DNA of 64,000 nt from SZUA-547 sp963669265 (GTDB lineage: Bacteria; Pseudomonadota; Alphaproteobacteria; Rhodobacterales; Rhodobacteraceae): NCBI GenBank assembly GCA_963669265.1, contig OY769916.1, forward strand, positions 992,001 to 1,056,000, written 5' to 3'. The notes under the pieces are model-generated. The model made no database searches and was not told where the DNA came from. It was given only the letters and a program-made list of their open reading frames with translations. The translations under genes and the position numbers were made by a program. Position 1 is the first letter of the stretch; each line of letters begins with the position of its first letter. Shown piece after piece: positions 1-7,997 of this stretch.

Positions 1-246
1 TCGCGAATGCTTGGGATCGTCACCGAGTGCGAGGCGCAGGTCATGGACATATTCTTTGATCAGGCCTTCGGAGACGCACAAATGACCCCAAACCCCTCGG
101 AGAATATCATCTTTAGTCAGTAGGCGGTTTGGATTTGAGACGAACAATCGCAACAGCTGAAATGCTTTATTGCTAGTAGGAACAGGTTTGGAACCATTCC
201 ACAGCCGCTCATTCGCAACTTCGAGCCTGAATTTCTCCGTGGTCAT
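1..246 (-). CDS. Winged-helix transcriptional regulator, N-terminal part (runs off the left edge)
   Basis: An open frame starts with ATG at 246 on the minus strand and stays open for 82 codons to the window edge. The peptide carries the pattern of an OmpR/CadC-type DNA-binding winged helix: an N-terminal strand region, a helix around FQLLRLFVSNPNRLLTK, then DDILRGVWG and a recognition helix VSEGLIKEYVHDLRLALGDD. This layout is typical of trans_reg_C domains placed at the N-terminus of CadC-like or ATPase/TPR-type one-component regulators, which bind promoter DNA. Whatever follows the domain lies outside the window, so the sensed signal cannot be inferred. It is transcribed divergently from the permease gene at 553. 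Confidence 0.75.
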   Translation of the reverse strand, partial: MTTEKFRLEVANERLWNGSKPVPTSNKAFQLLRLFVSNPNRLLTKDDILRGVWGHLCVSEGLIKEYVHDLRLALGDDPKHSR

Positions 247-552
247 GTCGAAGTCTCACCAACGCTCCAGTCCGTTGAGGCCAGTGAAGGAGGAGATTCA
301 GAATTTGCCTGCGGAAACGGCGGCAAAATCCACCAAAACTCCACCAGGAATCCACACATGCTGCCTCAGATCACAGCATTATACCAAATGCCGGATAGTG
401 CGTCATGCGCGTACCACGAGGTGAATTGCGGTCCGTATCCCGAACAGGAACATTCGGCTCGCGAGCGGGCCTGTTGAAGAGTTGGCGATAGGGAAACCAA
501 CCAAGGACGCCGATTTACCAGAAGCGCCCGGTCGCAAATGAAGGACCGAGCC
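247..552. other. Intergenic stretch between divergent genes
   Basis: No gene is supported here. The stretch must hold the divergent promoters of the winged-helix regulator and the permease. A short frame of about 38 codons ends in TGA at 539-541, just before the permease, but it has no start or recognisable family, so I do not call it. The aapQ/bztB-type permease gene usually found immediately upstream of this permease is absent. Confidence 0.5.
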
Positions 553-1917
553 ATGGCTGATAACGACGTCGCATTCGTGCGAACCGAGGAGGCGCCGACG
601 CTGCTGCCTCCGTCGGAGACAATCGGCTTTTCCGGCTGGATGAAAGCGAACATTTTAGATTCGATTAACGATTTTTCGTCACCCGCGATGGCTTTGAAAT
701 CGCTGGTGGTGATTGCGCTGACGGTATTATCGCTACTGATCTCCTATGGCGTGATCAGCAGCCTGATTTCATTCCTACTGATCAACGCCACATATTCGGT
801 GCCCGAGGGGATGAACGGAGCCGACGCCTGTCGCGAAAACGGCGGCGCCTGCTGGCCGTTCATCGCAGCCAAAATGCGTCTGATGATCTACGGCGCCTAT
901 CCGGGCGAGGAGCTATGGCGGGTCAACTTGGCCTTTTTTCTTCTGGCGGTTGGCGTTGCTTGGGTTGCCTGGGACAAGGCGCCGGCGCGCAAGACTATGG
1001 GCGCGATCATGTTGACCGCATTCCCGGTAGTGGCCTTCGTCCTGTTGACTGGTGGAGCTCTGGAGGGCGGATGGGGCGCGAAAGGCGTTTGGACGGCGGT
1101 TGGCCTCGCGCTGCTAACACTCGGGATCGCAGCGGACCGAGGGTTGGGCGGAGACGCCCTGAGCGCATTTTCGGGAGGATTCAAGGCGGTCGGCGGACTG
1201 ATCTTCGTCGTCGTTGCCTTAAGCGCGTTCTTTTCCATCGAGTTCGGTTTGACGCCGGTGCGCACGGGTCTTTGGGGCGGCTTACTAGTCACCTTCGTCG
1301 TAGCGCTGACGGGCATCGTCGCATCACTTCCCTTAGGCATTTTGCTGGCGCTCGGACGGCGATCGACGCTGCCCACTATACGGATTCTCTCAGTCATCTT
1401 TATCGAATTCTGGCGCGGCGTACCTTTAATCACCGTCCTATTCATGTCCTCAGTAATGCTGCCTTTTTTCCTTCCGCCGGGGACGGAGGTGGACAAGCTT
1501 CTGCGCGCACTTATTGGCTTTGCGCTTTTCTCGTCCGCCTATATGGCGGAGGAAATTCGCGGCGGCTTGCAGGCGATCCCCAACAGCCAGTACGAGGGCG
1601 GCATGTCGCTGGGTTTCAGCTATTGGCAGCAGATGCGTCTGATTGTACTGCCGCAGGCGCTAACACTTGTGATCCCAGGAATCGTCAACAACTTCATCGG
1701 CCTTTTCATGGACACGGTGCTGGTTCTGATCATCGGCCTGTTCGATCTACTTGGCGCCATACAAAACCAGGCGCTCAAGGACCCCGAGTGGATCAACCCC
1801 ACAGCGGGCACTACCGGCTACCTTGTCCTCGCCGCAATCTTCTGGGTGTTTTGTTTCTCCATGTCCCGCTATGCCCACGCGGTTGAGCGCAAACTCCACC
1901 GCGGACACAAGCGCTGA
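553..1917 (+). CDS. bztC: General/acidic amino-acid ABC transporter permease (BztC/AapM type)
   Basis: Inner-membrane permease of a polar amino-acid ABC importer, 454 residues. The N-terminus with FVRTE resembles BztC, and a long N-terminal membrane region precedes the permease core, as in AapM/BztC. The cytoplasmic EAA-type loop that docks the ATPase is visible around residues 333-370 (EEIRGGLQAIPNSQYEGG through IVLPQAL). The C-terminus (RYAHAVERKL) also fits the family. I prefer the ATG at 553, preceded by GAAGGA about 7 bases away, over the ATG at 538. Normally this gene lies between a partner permease and an ATPase gene. Here the upstream neighbour is a regulator and an IS1182 copy begins 126 bp downstream, so the transporter is incomplete locally. 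It may be an orphan whose partners are elsewhere, or a remnant. aapM is an equally defensible symbol. Confidence 0.85.
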   Translation: MADNDVAFVRTEEAPTLLPPSETIGFSGWMKANILDSINDFSSPAMALKSLVVIALTVLSLLISYGVISSLISFLLINATYSVPEGMNGADACRENGGACWPFIAAKMRLMIYGAYPGEELWRVNLAFFLLAVGVAWVAWDKAPARKTMGAIMLTAFPVVAFVLLTGGALEGGWGAKGVWTAVGLALLTLGIAADRGLGGDALSAFSGGFKAVGGLIFVVVALSAFFSIEFGLTPVRTGLWGGLLVTFVVALTGIVASLPLGILLALGRRSTLPTIRILSVIFIEFWRGVPLITVLFMSSVMLPFFLPPGTEVDKLLRALIGFALFSSAYMAEEIRGGLQAIPNSQYEGGMSLGFSYWQQMRLIVLPQALTLVIPGIVNNFIGLFMDTVLVLIIGLFDLLGAIQNQALKDPEWINPTAGTTGYLVLAAIFWVFCFSMSRYAHAVERKLHRGHKR

Positions 1918-2043
1918 GCGTGTTGGCTACATATTAAAACCGCAAAACACCGACAATTTTTTGAATTCCAATTCTAAAATAGATGTCCGCTTTCTGGTGC
2001 CGAGCCAATGTGCGGCGAACTACGATCAGGCTCACTTGGAGAG

Positions 2044-3592
2044 GATTGTGTTGAAAAAGCCGTTGGATTTTGGCCGGGTGGCTTCAGCTATCGGGCTGAT
2101 CGTTTTGGATAATCTGCGCCTAGCCCGCCCACTTATCCGGCGATGGGCGCCATCGGCTTGAGCTTTGCCAGTTTCCGGAGGTTTTGGGCGGTCGCTGCGA
2201 GGGTGAATTCATCCTGGGCGCCGCAGGGTCCTCTTAATCGGAGCCGCCCCAGCCCGAGGATGCGTTTGAGGTGGGCGAACAGCATCTCAACTTTCTTGCG
2301 CCGCTTCTGCGCTGTTGGGTTGAATTCAGAGGCGGTGCAGCGCCGCACGAAATCCCTGACGATTTCATACTTCTCTCTGTTGATGGCGCGCAAATCGGTG
2401 TTCGGGCAGCATTTCGGTTTGGAAGGGCAATTTAGGCAGTCGGCTTTCAACGCCCTGTATTTGCGCGCTTTCAGCCTTGGCGCTGTCCGAGCGGGATCGG
2501 AATATCGCCGTCTCGTGTGACGAAGTTCTTTGCCTTCCGGGCAGATGTATCGGTCGTTGTCCTCGTCCCAGGTGAAGTCGGACCGGGACCAGGTTCCGTC
2601 CTTGCGTTCCGATTTGTCGAACACCGGGATGAATGGGAGGATCCGCCGTTTTATTGTCAGCCAGGTGAGGTTGTCGGATGATCCGTATGCCGTGTCAGCG
2701 GCGACCCAATCCGGCTTCAGGCCGAAGCGCTCTGTGGTCCGGTCGATCATCTTGCGCATCGCGCCTACCTCGGCGGACTTGTTCGACCGGCTGGCGTCCA
2801 CATCCACGATGACGCCATGATCCGTGTCGATCAGGTAATTGTCGGAATAGGCGAAGAACGCCGGACCTTTCCGCGCCGCCGTCCATTGGCTGGCAGGGTC
2901 CGCATGAGCCGTGAACTTGGACTTGGCCGTCGTGGCCGCGCCGAAAGCTTCGTCATCCAGAGTGTCGAGATATTCGCGAACCGCTCGTGACGCATCATTG
3001 GGGTCGATCTCTCGGGATGCCCAGTCTTCCGGTTTGCTGGAATTCTGCTTCTGGACGTCCGCGACGATCAGGCTCGCATCCACGGCAAAGCCCTGTCCGC
3101 CGACAAGGCCCTCCTCCATGCAGCGCGTCACGGTCGCCTCGAACACGTGACGCAACAGCTCGCTCGCGCGGAAGCGGCCATGGCGGTTCTTGGAGAAGGT
3201 GGAATGATCCGGAATTCGGTCGGTCAGATCGAGGCGGCAAAACCAGCGATACGCAAGGTTCAGATGCACCTCTTCACACAGCCGCCGCTCTGACCGGATG
3301 CCAAAGCAATAGCCCACCAGAAGCATCCGGATCAGCAGCTCGGGATCGACCGAAGGACGGCCCGTGTGGCTATAAAATTCCGCCAAGTGCGTGCGAAGGC
3401 TTGTCAAATCGACAAACCGATCAATCGACCGCAACACATGATCCTGCGGCACATGATCTTCCAGCGAGAACTCATAAAACAGCGCCGATTGCGCCTCCTG
3501 CCTTGACCCCATCATCGCGATCCGTCCTCCTCAATATCGGAAGTGAATCAGCGAGTTGACCGCCGATCAAGAGCGAGTTTTTCAACACAATC
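2044..3592 (-). mobile_element. IS1182-family insertion sequence, copy A
   Basis: The ends were set by comparison with copy B: both copies share sequence from GATTGTGTTGAAAAA to its inverse TTTTTCAACACAATC, giving a 15-bp core terminal inverted repeat and a length of 1,549 bp. The single transposase gene fills most of it. No direct target duplication is apparent. The right flank (3593 onward) enters an intergenic repeat also seen beside copy B. Confidence 0.85.
2133..3515 (-). CDS. IS1182-family transposase (copy A)
   Basis: DDE transposase of 460 residues, the usual size for the family. The N-terminal part holds the HSTFSKNRHGRF segment. Candidate acidic catalytic positions lie in FAVDASLI, VAADTAYG and the late KVEMLFAHLKRI helix. 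A Cys-rich insert (CLNCPSKPKCC) precedes the last part. The ATG at 3515 follows a strong GAGGAGG ribosome site. Intact, and identical in protein sequence to the copy at 8296-9678. Confidence 0.93.
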   Translation of the reverse strand: MMGSRQEAQSALFYEFSLEDHVPQDHVLRSIDRFVDLTSLRTHLAEFYSHTGRPSVDPELLIRMLLVGYCFGIRSERRLCEEVHLNLAYRWFCRLDLTDRIPDHSTFSKNRHGRFRASELLRHVFEATVTRCMEEGLVGGQGFAVDASLIVADVQKQNSSKPEDWASREIDPNDASRAVREYLDTLDDEAFGAATTAKSKFTAHADPASQWTAARKGPAFFAYSDNYLIDTDHGVIVDVDASRSNKSAEVGAMRKMIDRTTERFGLKPDWVAADTAYGSSDNLTWLTIKRRILPFIPVFDKSERKDGTWSRSDFTWDEDNDRYICPEGKELRHTRRRYSDPARTAPRLKARKYRALKADCLNCPSKPKCCPNTDLRAINREKYEIVRDFVRRCTASEFNPTAQKRRKKVEMLFAHLKRILGLGRLRLRGPCGAQDEFTLAATAQNLRKLAKLKPMAPIAG

Positions 3593-3650
3593 AGCTCGAT
3601 CCGGTCATTCGCGGCAGTTTGAACTAACGTCCGCAATGCGGACAAAGCCG
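3593..3650. repeat. Intergenic repeat abutting IS1182 copy A
   Basis: Contains GGTCATTCGCGGCAGTT, then CTAACGTCCGCAATGCGGAC. Near-matches lie at 8140-8185 (TTCGCGGCAGTT, CTAACTGCCGCTCTGCGGAC) and 9774-9822 (GGTCATTCGCTGCG, CAACGGCCGCTTTGCGGAC). It is a short, probably non-coding repeat family; all three copies lie next to the IS1182 ends. Confidence 0.55.
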
Positions 3651-3816
3651 TCATCTGAGTCTTTTAGTCAGATGACCGGTTGTGGCCCAAGGCGAACATC
3701 AAAAGCTCCGAAGTAAACTGATTGGAATGATGGCCTATAGATTATGGAGATGGAATATGGGCAGGCCTGTGGCCCGCCCACCATTTCTAGTTGGGCGATT
3801 GGAATTCACGGCGGTT

Positions 3817-4203
3817 CTACTGATAGTTCCACATGGCCCGCTTGATGCGCCATTCGCCAGATGCTTGGCGCTGGATTAGCCACCCTTTGTTGGCTGTCAG
3901 CGACTTCTTTGACCCATCTTCATGCGCGACCAGAGAGATCTTTGTCTCGGCGATGCCGTAAACCCAGTCATCATCAATGCGCAGAGCATGTACGGGCCTC
4001 ACTTCGATAGTCCACTTCGCGTAATCGTAGTCTTTTTGCTCATTTCTCTCGATCTCGTCCGGGCCGAACTCGGGTTTGCCGCCCGGCGGCAACCTGACGG
4101 CGTCCGGCGCGAATTGACGGGCGTAGGCGGCTGAGTCATTCGCGCTCACCGAGGTCTGATAGCTTTCACAGATCATTTCGAGCGCTTCCATTGGATCGGT
4201 CAT
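3817..4203 (-). CDS. NTF2/SnoaL-like small protein (SgcJ/EcaC or DUF4440 type)
   Basis: A 128-residue protein with the cone-fold pattern of NTF2-like proteins: an N-terminal helix (MEALEMICESYQTSVSANDS), a segment AYARQFAPDAVRLPPG that would line the cavity, and a C-terminal strand ending GEWRIKRAMWN. Such proteins bind or isomerise small hydrophobic molecules, or merely scavenge them. The ATG at 4203 is preceded by TAAGGAGG, a near-perfect ribosome site, so the longer frame starting at 4260 is rejected. It lies in the IS1182 cargo, downstream of a sequence (4293-4306) resembling a site found upstream of the HxlR gene at 5151, which hints at shared regulation. Substrate unknown. Confidence 0.7.
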   Translation of the reverse strand: MTDPMEALEMICESYQTSVSANDSAAYARQFAPDAVRLPPGGKPEFGPDEIERNEQKDYDYAKWTIEVRPVHALRIDDDWVYGIAETKISLVAHEDGSKKSLTANKGWLIQRQASGEWRIKRAMWNYQ

Positions 4204-4292
4204 TTTTAACCTCCTTAAGATTTGTCCTCTTGACGTACGGAATCTGCGATCGGAGCTCACTTTCAGCTAGTGTTCGAAGCATAGCGGCCCCG

Positions 4293-4306
4293 GTACACTT
4301 TCTGAA
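4293..4306. promoter_or_regulatory. Candidate regulator site GTACACTTTCTGAA
   Basis: This 14-mer matches 12 of 14 bases at 5085-5098 (GTATAGTTTCTGAA). Both lie upstream of genes in the IS1182 cargo (the NTF2-like gene on the minus strand, the HxlR gene on the plus strand). The shared spacing suggests an operator, possibly for one of the two HxlR proteins. The assignment to HxlR is inference. Confidence 0.35.
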
Positions 4307-4368
4307 TCGAACGCCGAAATCGTTGGAGCGCTGCGCTTGCAGCGAGGCGTAGACCGGCAAGCATCGAT

Positions 4369-4396
4369 AAAAAAAGCCCCGCTTTTGGACGGGGCT
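4369..4396 (-). terminator. Rho-independent terminator for the DUF1127/small membrane protein pair
   Basis: Read on the minus strand, a 7-bp perfect stem (AGCCCCG at 4375-4381 with CGGGGCT at 4390-4396, 8-base loop) is followed by a run of T (A4369-A4374 on the plus strand). It lies about 40 bp beyond the stop of the gene ending at 4436. Confidence 0.85.
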
Positions 4397-4435
4397 GGTT
4401 TCTAGGTCCAGTGCAACTGGACAAGATTAATTCGA

Positions 4436-4681
4436 TCAGGCCGGGTCTAAATGCTCCGACACTTTTGTTCGTGATCGCAAAATCATGGCGATCTGCGCCA
4501 GATTCAGAAATACGAAGAACAGGTTCCAAGCGATGATCGAATTGACGGGCTGCGGTTGCGAGGCGAAGTATGTGACCAGGCAACAGGCCGCCACAACGGT
4601 CAGCAGACGCAACTTCAATATATCCTTCACCAAGTAGGACATCAGGTAGAGTCCGTTTGCGACATAGATCAGGAGTTCCAT
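4436..4681 (-). CDS. Small membrane protein with about three transmembrane helices
   Basis: An 81-residue protein that is largely hydrophobic: helices around residues 2-18, 24-41 and 46-68, with a charged tail (LRSRTKVSEHLDPA). The pattern resembles the short membrane modules preceding cyclic-nucleotide or Popeye-like domains and the CBU_0592/YgjV-like proteins, but I cannot assign it firmly. Its start overlaps the end of the DUF1127 gene by 13 bp, implying translational coupling, and a strong terminator follows. Function unknown. Confidence 0.6.
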   Translation of the reverse strand: MELLIYVANGLYLMSYLVKDILKLRLLTVVAACCLVTYFASQPQPVNSIIAWNLFFVFLNLAQIAMILRSRTKVSEHLDPA

Positions 4682-4995
4682 TGCTCTGCTCCTGGCCGAG
4701 ATCTCGGAGACGTACGGCGACGGCTACCGCTAATCCCTTCCGGCGCGACGATCATGCCGCTTCTTACGAAGTCGATTTGACCATGCACCGCTTGATGGAT
4801 CTGGTCGCGAGTCAGGCCAATATCCCTGAGTTGATACTCGCTCATCTGAGACAGATACTTTGTATTCCGCATCCTTTCTTGCTGCTTGCGGACGACTCTA
4901 TAGGCATCGGCGATGCGGGCCGCCACATAGGCGATGAAGCCGCCTCTGTTCGAACGCGATTGGCCGTTGATTGAATTGGCGGTTGTGGTGGTCAT
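4669..4995 (-). CDS. DUF1127 domain protein
   Basis: A 108-residue protein whose residues 46-68 (KYLSQMSEYQLRDIGLTRDQ region) match the DUF1127 signature, an Arg/Leu-rich helical motif common in alphaproteobacteria. In some small DUF1127 proteins this segment is implicated in RNA turnover and phosphate or stress responses. The ATG at 4995 has GGAGC 8 bases upstream, better than the ATG at 5007. It is the first gene of a two-gene unit with the membrane protein at 4436. It is divergent from the HxlR gene at 5151, with which it shares a 155-bp promoter region. Confidence 0.8.
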   Translation of the reverse strand: MTTTTANSINGQSRSNRGGFIAYVAARIADAYRVVRKQQERMRNTKYLSQMSEYQLRDIGLTRDQIHQAVHGQIDFVRSGMIVAPEGISGSRRRTSPRSRPGAEQWNS

Positions 4996-5081
4996 TGCTA
5001 GCTCCATTGGATCTGTCGTTTTTGGTGCGACAGACCTGTGCGCGAGCCGCTGAATCCACTAGTGACTGAAAAGTAGCAGGC

Positions 5082-5102
5082 CTAGTATAGTTTCTGAACT
5101 AG
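5082..5102. promoter_or_regulatory. Palindromic operator candidate between DUF1127 and HxlR genes
   Basis: CTAGTATAGTTTCTGAACTAG has inverted CTAGT/ACTAG arms (5082-5086 and 5098-5102) around a core that resembles the site at 4293-4306. It sits 49 bp before the HxlR start at 5151 and about 90 bp before the DUF1127 start, as expected for an autoregulatory site acting on a divergent promoter. Confidence 0.45.
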
Positions 5103-5150
5103 CCCGCTTGAGGAAGCTTGGTTAGCTTCATCGACGCGGAGGATGAAGGG

Positions 5151-5837
5151 ATGCCAAGTAAGAGCTATGGAATGTTTTGCCCGGTCGCGATGGCGTGCGA
5201 GGTCGTCGAGCCGCGCTGGACCCTCCTTATCCTGACCGAACTGTGTTTGGGCGCGACCCGCTTTAATGAAATCCGCCGCGGGGTACCCGGAATCTCCCCT
5301 GCGCTCCTGTCAAAACGATTAAAGGAACTGGAAAAACAGGGGTTGGTTGAGCGCCTGGAGGATCCCGCGAAGGGAACTGTCGACTATATAAGAACACCCA
5401 AGGCCATCGAACTTGAACCTGTCGTTGAGTTGCTCGGCGATTGGGCCTACCGTCATGTGGAGCCGGAGATCGCGCTCAACAACCTTCAACCGGACTACCT
5501 GATGTGGAACTTGCGTCGCCAGCTCGATCTCGACGAGTTGCCTGACCGACGCGTCGTCGTGCGCTTTCATTTTCCGGATTGCAAAGAGGAAGAGGCGACT
5601 TTCTGGCTTATCGTTCGGCCAGGTGTGCCAGCAGATCTCTGCTTGATCGATCCGAGCTTCGACGTGGACCTCTATGTCGAGGCGGACCTCCGAGCTTTGG
5701 GTTCCGCCTGGATGGGCTACTCATCGCTCCAGACGGAAATCTCGAATGACCGAATTTTGCTGATTGGCGACGAACTTCTCAAGAGAACGATCGACCGATG
5801 GCTGGTGAAGAGCGGCGCGGATGAGGCAGCGAACTAA
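5151..5837 (+). CDS. HxlR-family regulator with SCP2-like C-terminal domain
   Basis: A 228-residue dimeric winged-helix repressor or activator. Residues 1-100 show the HxlR pattern: CPVAMACEVVEPRWTLLILTEL, RFNEIRRGVPGISPALLSKRLKELE, then the wing DPAKGTVDYIRT. The C-terminal half (RVVVRFHFPDC through WMGYSSLQTEI) resembles the SCP2-type ligand-binding domain attached to many alphaproteobacterial HxlR proteins, so it may sense a hydrophobic ligand. The ATG at 5151 follows GGAGGATGAAGGG, and I prefer it to the upstream start at 5118. It is convergent with a second HxlR gene at 5961 that shares the same domain plan, so the two are probably ancient paralogues. Confidence 0.88.
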   Translation: MPSKSYGMFCPVAMACEVVEPRWTLLILTELCLGATRFNEIRRGVPGISPALLSKRLKELEKQGLVERLEDPAKGTVDYIRTPKAIELEPVVELLGDWAYRHVEPEIALNNLQPDYLMWNLRRQLDLDELPDRRVVVRFHFPDCKEEEATFWLIVRPGVPADLCLIDPSFDVDLYVEADLRALGSAWMGYSSLQTEISNDRILLIGDELLKRTIDRWLVKSGADEAAN

Positions 5838-5960
5838 GCCTCGAGAGGAGCGCGACATCGGAAACAATGCAATCGGCGCTATACACATTACTGAGCTTCC
5901 AACCGCCCAGCTTTGCAATACGCCTCTGATACAGCCGAGGCGGTGAGGTAGGCTTTCGCA

Positions 5961-6638
5961 TCACCGCGCGGGCGGGATGTCAGCGAAGTAATTGCTGCCG
6001 AGCCAAGTCGAGATGTCTCGTTTGAACCAATCGTCGCCTGTCAGCCTGATCCTGCGATCGCGCAGAGCTTGACCGAGGCCGAGGTCGCCCATCCAAACGC
6101 CGGTCAATGTCCGCACATCGGTCACGATCTTCAGGTCGATGCTGTGACCTGGGTCCTTCATACAGGCGTCGACATCGCCATCCTGTATCACGAACCACCA
6201 TCGACGGTGCTTGGCGTTGAAATCGCAGAACTCGAAATGCAATACGGATCTACCGGAACCGAAATATTCTGCGTTCATCGTTCGGTGAATGTCCCACATC
6301 AGCATCGCCGGGTCGAGGTCGTCAGGCGTCAATTTGCTGCGCGCCCAGCGATGCCCCCAAACGCCCATCTGCAGAATGATCGGCTTCAGTTCCCGGCCCG
6401 ATTCCGTCAACGTGTATCGAATGCCCTTCTCGGTCTCTGAGCGAGCGATGACCATCACATGCTCAAGAGATTTGAGCCGCGAAGACAGCAGAGACGGAGA
6501 GATCAGCGGCAATCCCCGACGAAGATCGTTAAACGACTCGCTTCCAGCGCCCAACTCCCGAAGGATGAGGATCGTCCAACGCTCGCTGAGAACTTCAGAC
6601 GCCTTGGCGATCGGGCAGAATTGTCCATAGCCGGTCAT
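5961..6638 (-). CDS. Second HxlR-family regulator with SCP2-like domain
   Basis: A 225-residue paralogue of the protein encoded at 5151: CPIAKASEVLSERWTILILREL, then FNDLRRGLPLISPSLLSSRLKSLE. The C-terminal segment DLKIVTDVRTLTGVWMGDLG is typical of the SCP2-like module. It is divergent from the AhpD-like gene at 6842, with a 203-bp AT-rich spacer containing two palindromic candidate operators, so the simplest model is that this protein controls the AhpD-like gene and itself. Ligand unknown. HxlR members often respond to electrophiles or quinones through Cys. Here a Cys lies near residue 8, as in many HxlR proteins. Confidence 0.88.
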   Translation of the reverse strand: MTGYGQFCPIAKASEVLSERWTILILRELGAGSESFNDLRRGLPLISPSLLSSRLKSLEHVMVIARSETEKGIRYTLTESGRELKPIILQMGVWGHRWARSKLTPDDLDPAMLMWDIHRTMNAEYFGSGRSVLHFEFCDFNAKHRRWWFVIQDGDVDACMKDPGHSIDLKIVTDVRTLTGVWMGDLGLGQALRDRRIRLTGDDWFKRDISTWLGSNYFADIPPAR

Positions 6639-6678
6639 GAGGCGAAACTATCGAGTGCGGACACCTGAATCAAATACA

Positions 6679-6697
6679 AAAAATGTACTACATTTTT
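6679..6697. promoter_or_regulatory. Perfect 9-bp-arm palindrome, likely HxlR operator
   Basis: AAAAATGTA-C-TACATTTTT is an uninterrupted inverted repeat with a single-base centre. It lies 41 bp upstream of the HxlR start (6638) and about 145 bp upstream of the AhpD-like start (6842). HxlR proteins bind as dimers to short palindromes containing GTAC or TACA-type half sites. Confidence 0.55.
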
Positions 6698-6758
6698 GAC
6701 AGTGAATTGCGAATTTTCACCTATTTCTAGCTATAATAAACAGAGGCATTTGAGATCA

Positions 6759-6773
6759 GTACAGATTATGTAC
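6759..6773. promoter_or_regulatory. Second palindrome-like site GTAC-N7-GTAC
   Basis: Two GTAC blocks are separated by 7 bp. A TATAAT box lies just upstream at 6732-6737, so a protein bound here would sit over the transcription start of the AhpD-like gene. Confidence 0.35.
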
Positions 6774-6841
6774 CTAGATAAATTGAGCATAGGAGCCGAT
6801 GTCCCCCAGCATGGCGTAACCGCAACTCAAGGAGCGAAACC

Positions 6842-7987
6842 ATGCTGCCGAAAACACTCAGATACTGGTTGTTCGACACGCTTTCCATTCAGACGATGCG
6901 CTATGTCAGCGCCGTTCCGACCCGAGACGCCACCGGTTTGACCAAGCAGGTCTATGACATGATCCGCGAGGATTTCTTCAAGAACGGATCGTTAACAAGC
7001 CGGTCGAAGGTTCCGGAACTCATGGCGGCGATCTGGACTGGGGGACGCGAAGCGATGCTGGTCGCAGATAAGGTAGACCGCACGACAAAAGACGCGATCA
7101 GCGCCGTTCTCTCGCAAGTCAACGACTGCCCCTATTGTGAAGACATGCTGGTCAGCCTGGTACACGCCGGCGGTGAGCACGACGCTGCAGGCGATATCTT
7201 TGCACAAAACGGGCTAGACGCGACGGATGATCTGCTGCGCAAGCGCCTGGAGTGGGTGAAGGCGATCGCGACGCCAGGAAGACATGGCATTCCCGAGACG
7301 CCGTTCACCAAAGATCAATTGCCGGAAGTTCTCGGCACTCTGATGGGAATGAGCGATATCAACCGGTTTAGCCACGTCGTGATGGAGGACTCGCCGGTAG
7401 GCGCGCCCTTTGGGCTGCGGACGATAAAGGCGATTGCGCTTCGTCTGTTCGGCAGGGAACTGGAGGCCACACGCCGGATCCCGCTTGAGCCTGGCAGCGC
7501 CCTGCCGCTGCTGCCGTCTGCGCCTTTACCCGAGGACATGGGGTGGGCTAGGCCCAATCCGCGAGTGGCGGACGCGCTGGCGCGCTGGACGGCGGCGGTT
7601 GAAATGGAGGCCGTGAAAGTGATTTCCCCACGTGTGAAGGAGGTCGTCGGCGCATCCCTGGCCGCTTGGCGAGGCGAGCGGATGCCGATCAGTCGATGCT
7701 GGGTCGACGCCGAGGCCGAGGGGTTGCGAGGAGAGGACCTCGCGGTCGCGCGCCTCGCAATTGTACTCGCTAAGGCGCCCTATCAGGTCGATGAAGGCAT
7801 GGCTGAGGACGTGTTAGATTTCGTCGATGGCGAGGAACAGTTTGTCCGCATCTTGGCTTGGGCGTCCTTCACCGGCGCGCGACGCGCAACCCAGATCATT
7901 TATGAGTGTCTGCGCGAAAAACGCGCTACCGAAAAGCAGCCGAATACACAACATGTGACGCGACCCGTAGCAGAGTTGGTCGCATGA
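6842..7987 (+). CDS. Carboxymuconolactone decarboxylase/AhpD-like protein with CxxC
   Basis: A 381-residue all-helical protein with the AhpD-type redox signature CPYCEDM (C96, C99) followed by H108 in the same helix. This is the arrangement used for proton relay and disulfide chemistry in alkylhydroperoxidase-like proteins. It is much longer than single-domain AhpD (about 175 residues). Residues 250-360 look like a second, degenerate helical repeat lacking the CxxC. A peroxidase or electrophile-reduction role is plausible given the divergent HxlR gene. The start ATG at 6842 is preceded by AAGGAGCGAAACC. It is the last gene of the IS1182 cargo. Confidence 0.8.
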   Translation: MLPKTLRYWLFDTLSIQTMRYVSAVPTRDATGLTKQVYDMIREDFFKNGSLTSRSKVPELMAAIWTGGREAMLVADKVDRTTKDAISAVLSQVNDCPYCEDMLVSLVHAGGEHDAAGDIFAQNGLDATDDLLRKRLEWVKAIATPGRHGIPETPFTKDQLPEVLGTLMGMSDINRFSHVVMEDSPVGAPFGLRTIKAIALRLFGRELEATRRIPLEPGSALPLLPSAPLPEDMGWARPNPRVADALARWTAAVEMEAVKVISPRVKEVVGASLAAWRGERMPISRCWVDAEAEGLRGEDLAVARLAIVLAKAPYQVDEGMAEDVLDFVDGEEQFVRILAWASFTGARRATQIIYECLREKRATEKQPNTQHVTRPVAELVA

Positions 7988-7997
7988 TCGACAGCAT

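Noticed and set aside
3759..3779. GGGC-A-GGCC hairpin after the NTF2-like gene as a terminator
   Set aside because: Short interrupted stem and no T run on the relevant strand; too weak to call.
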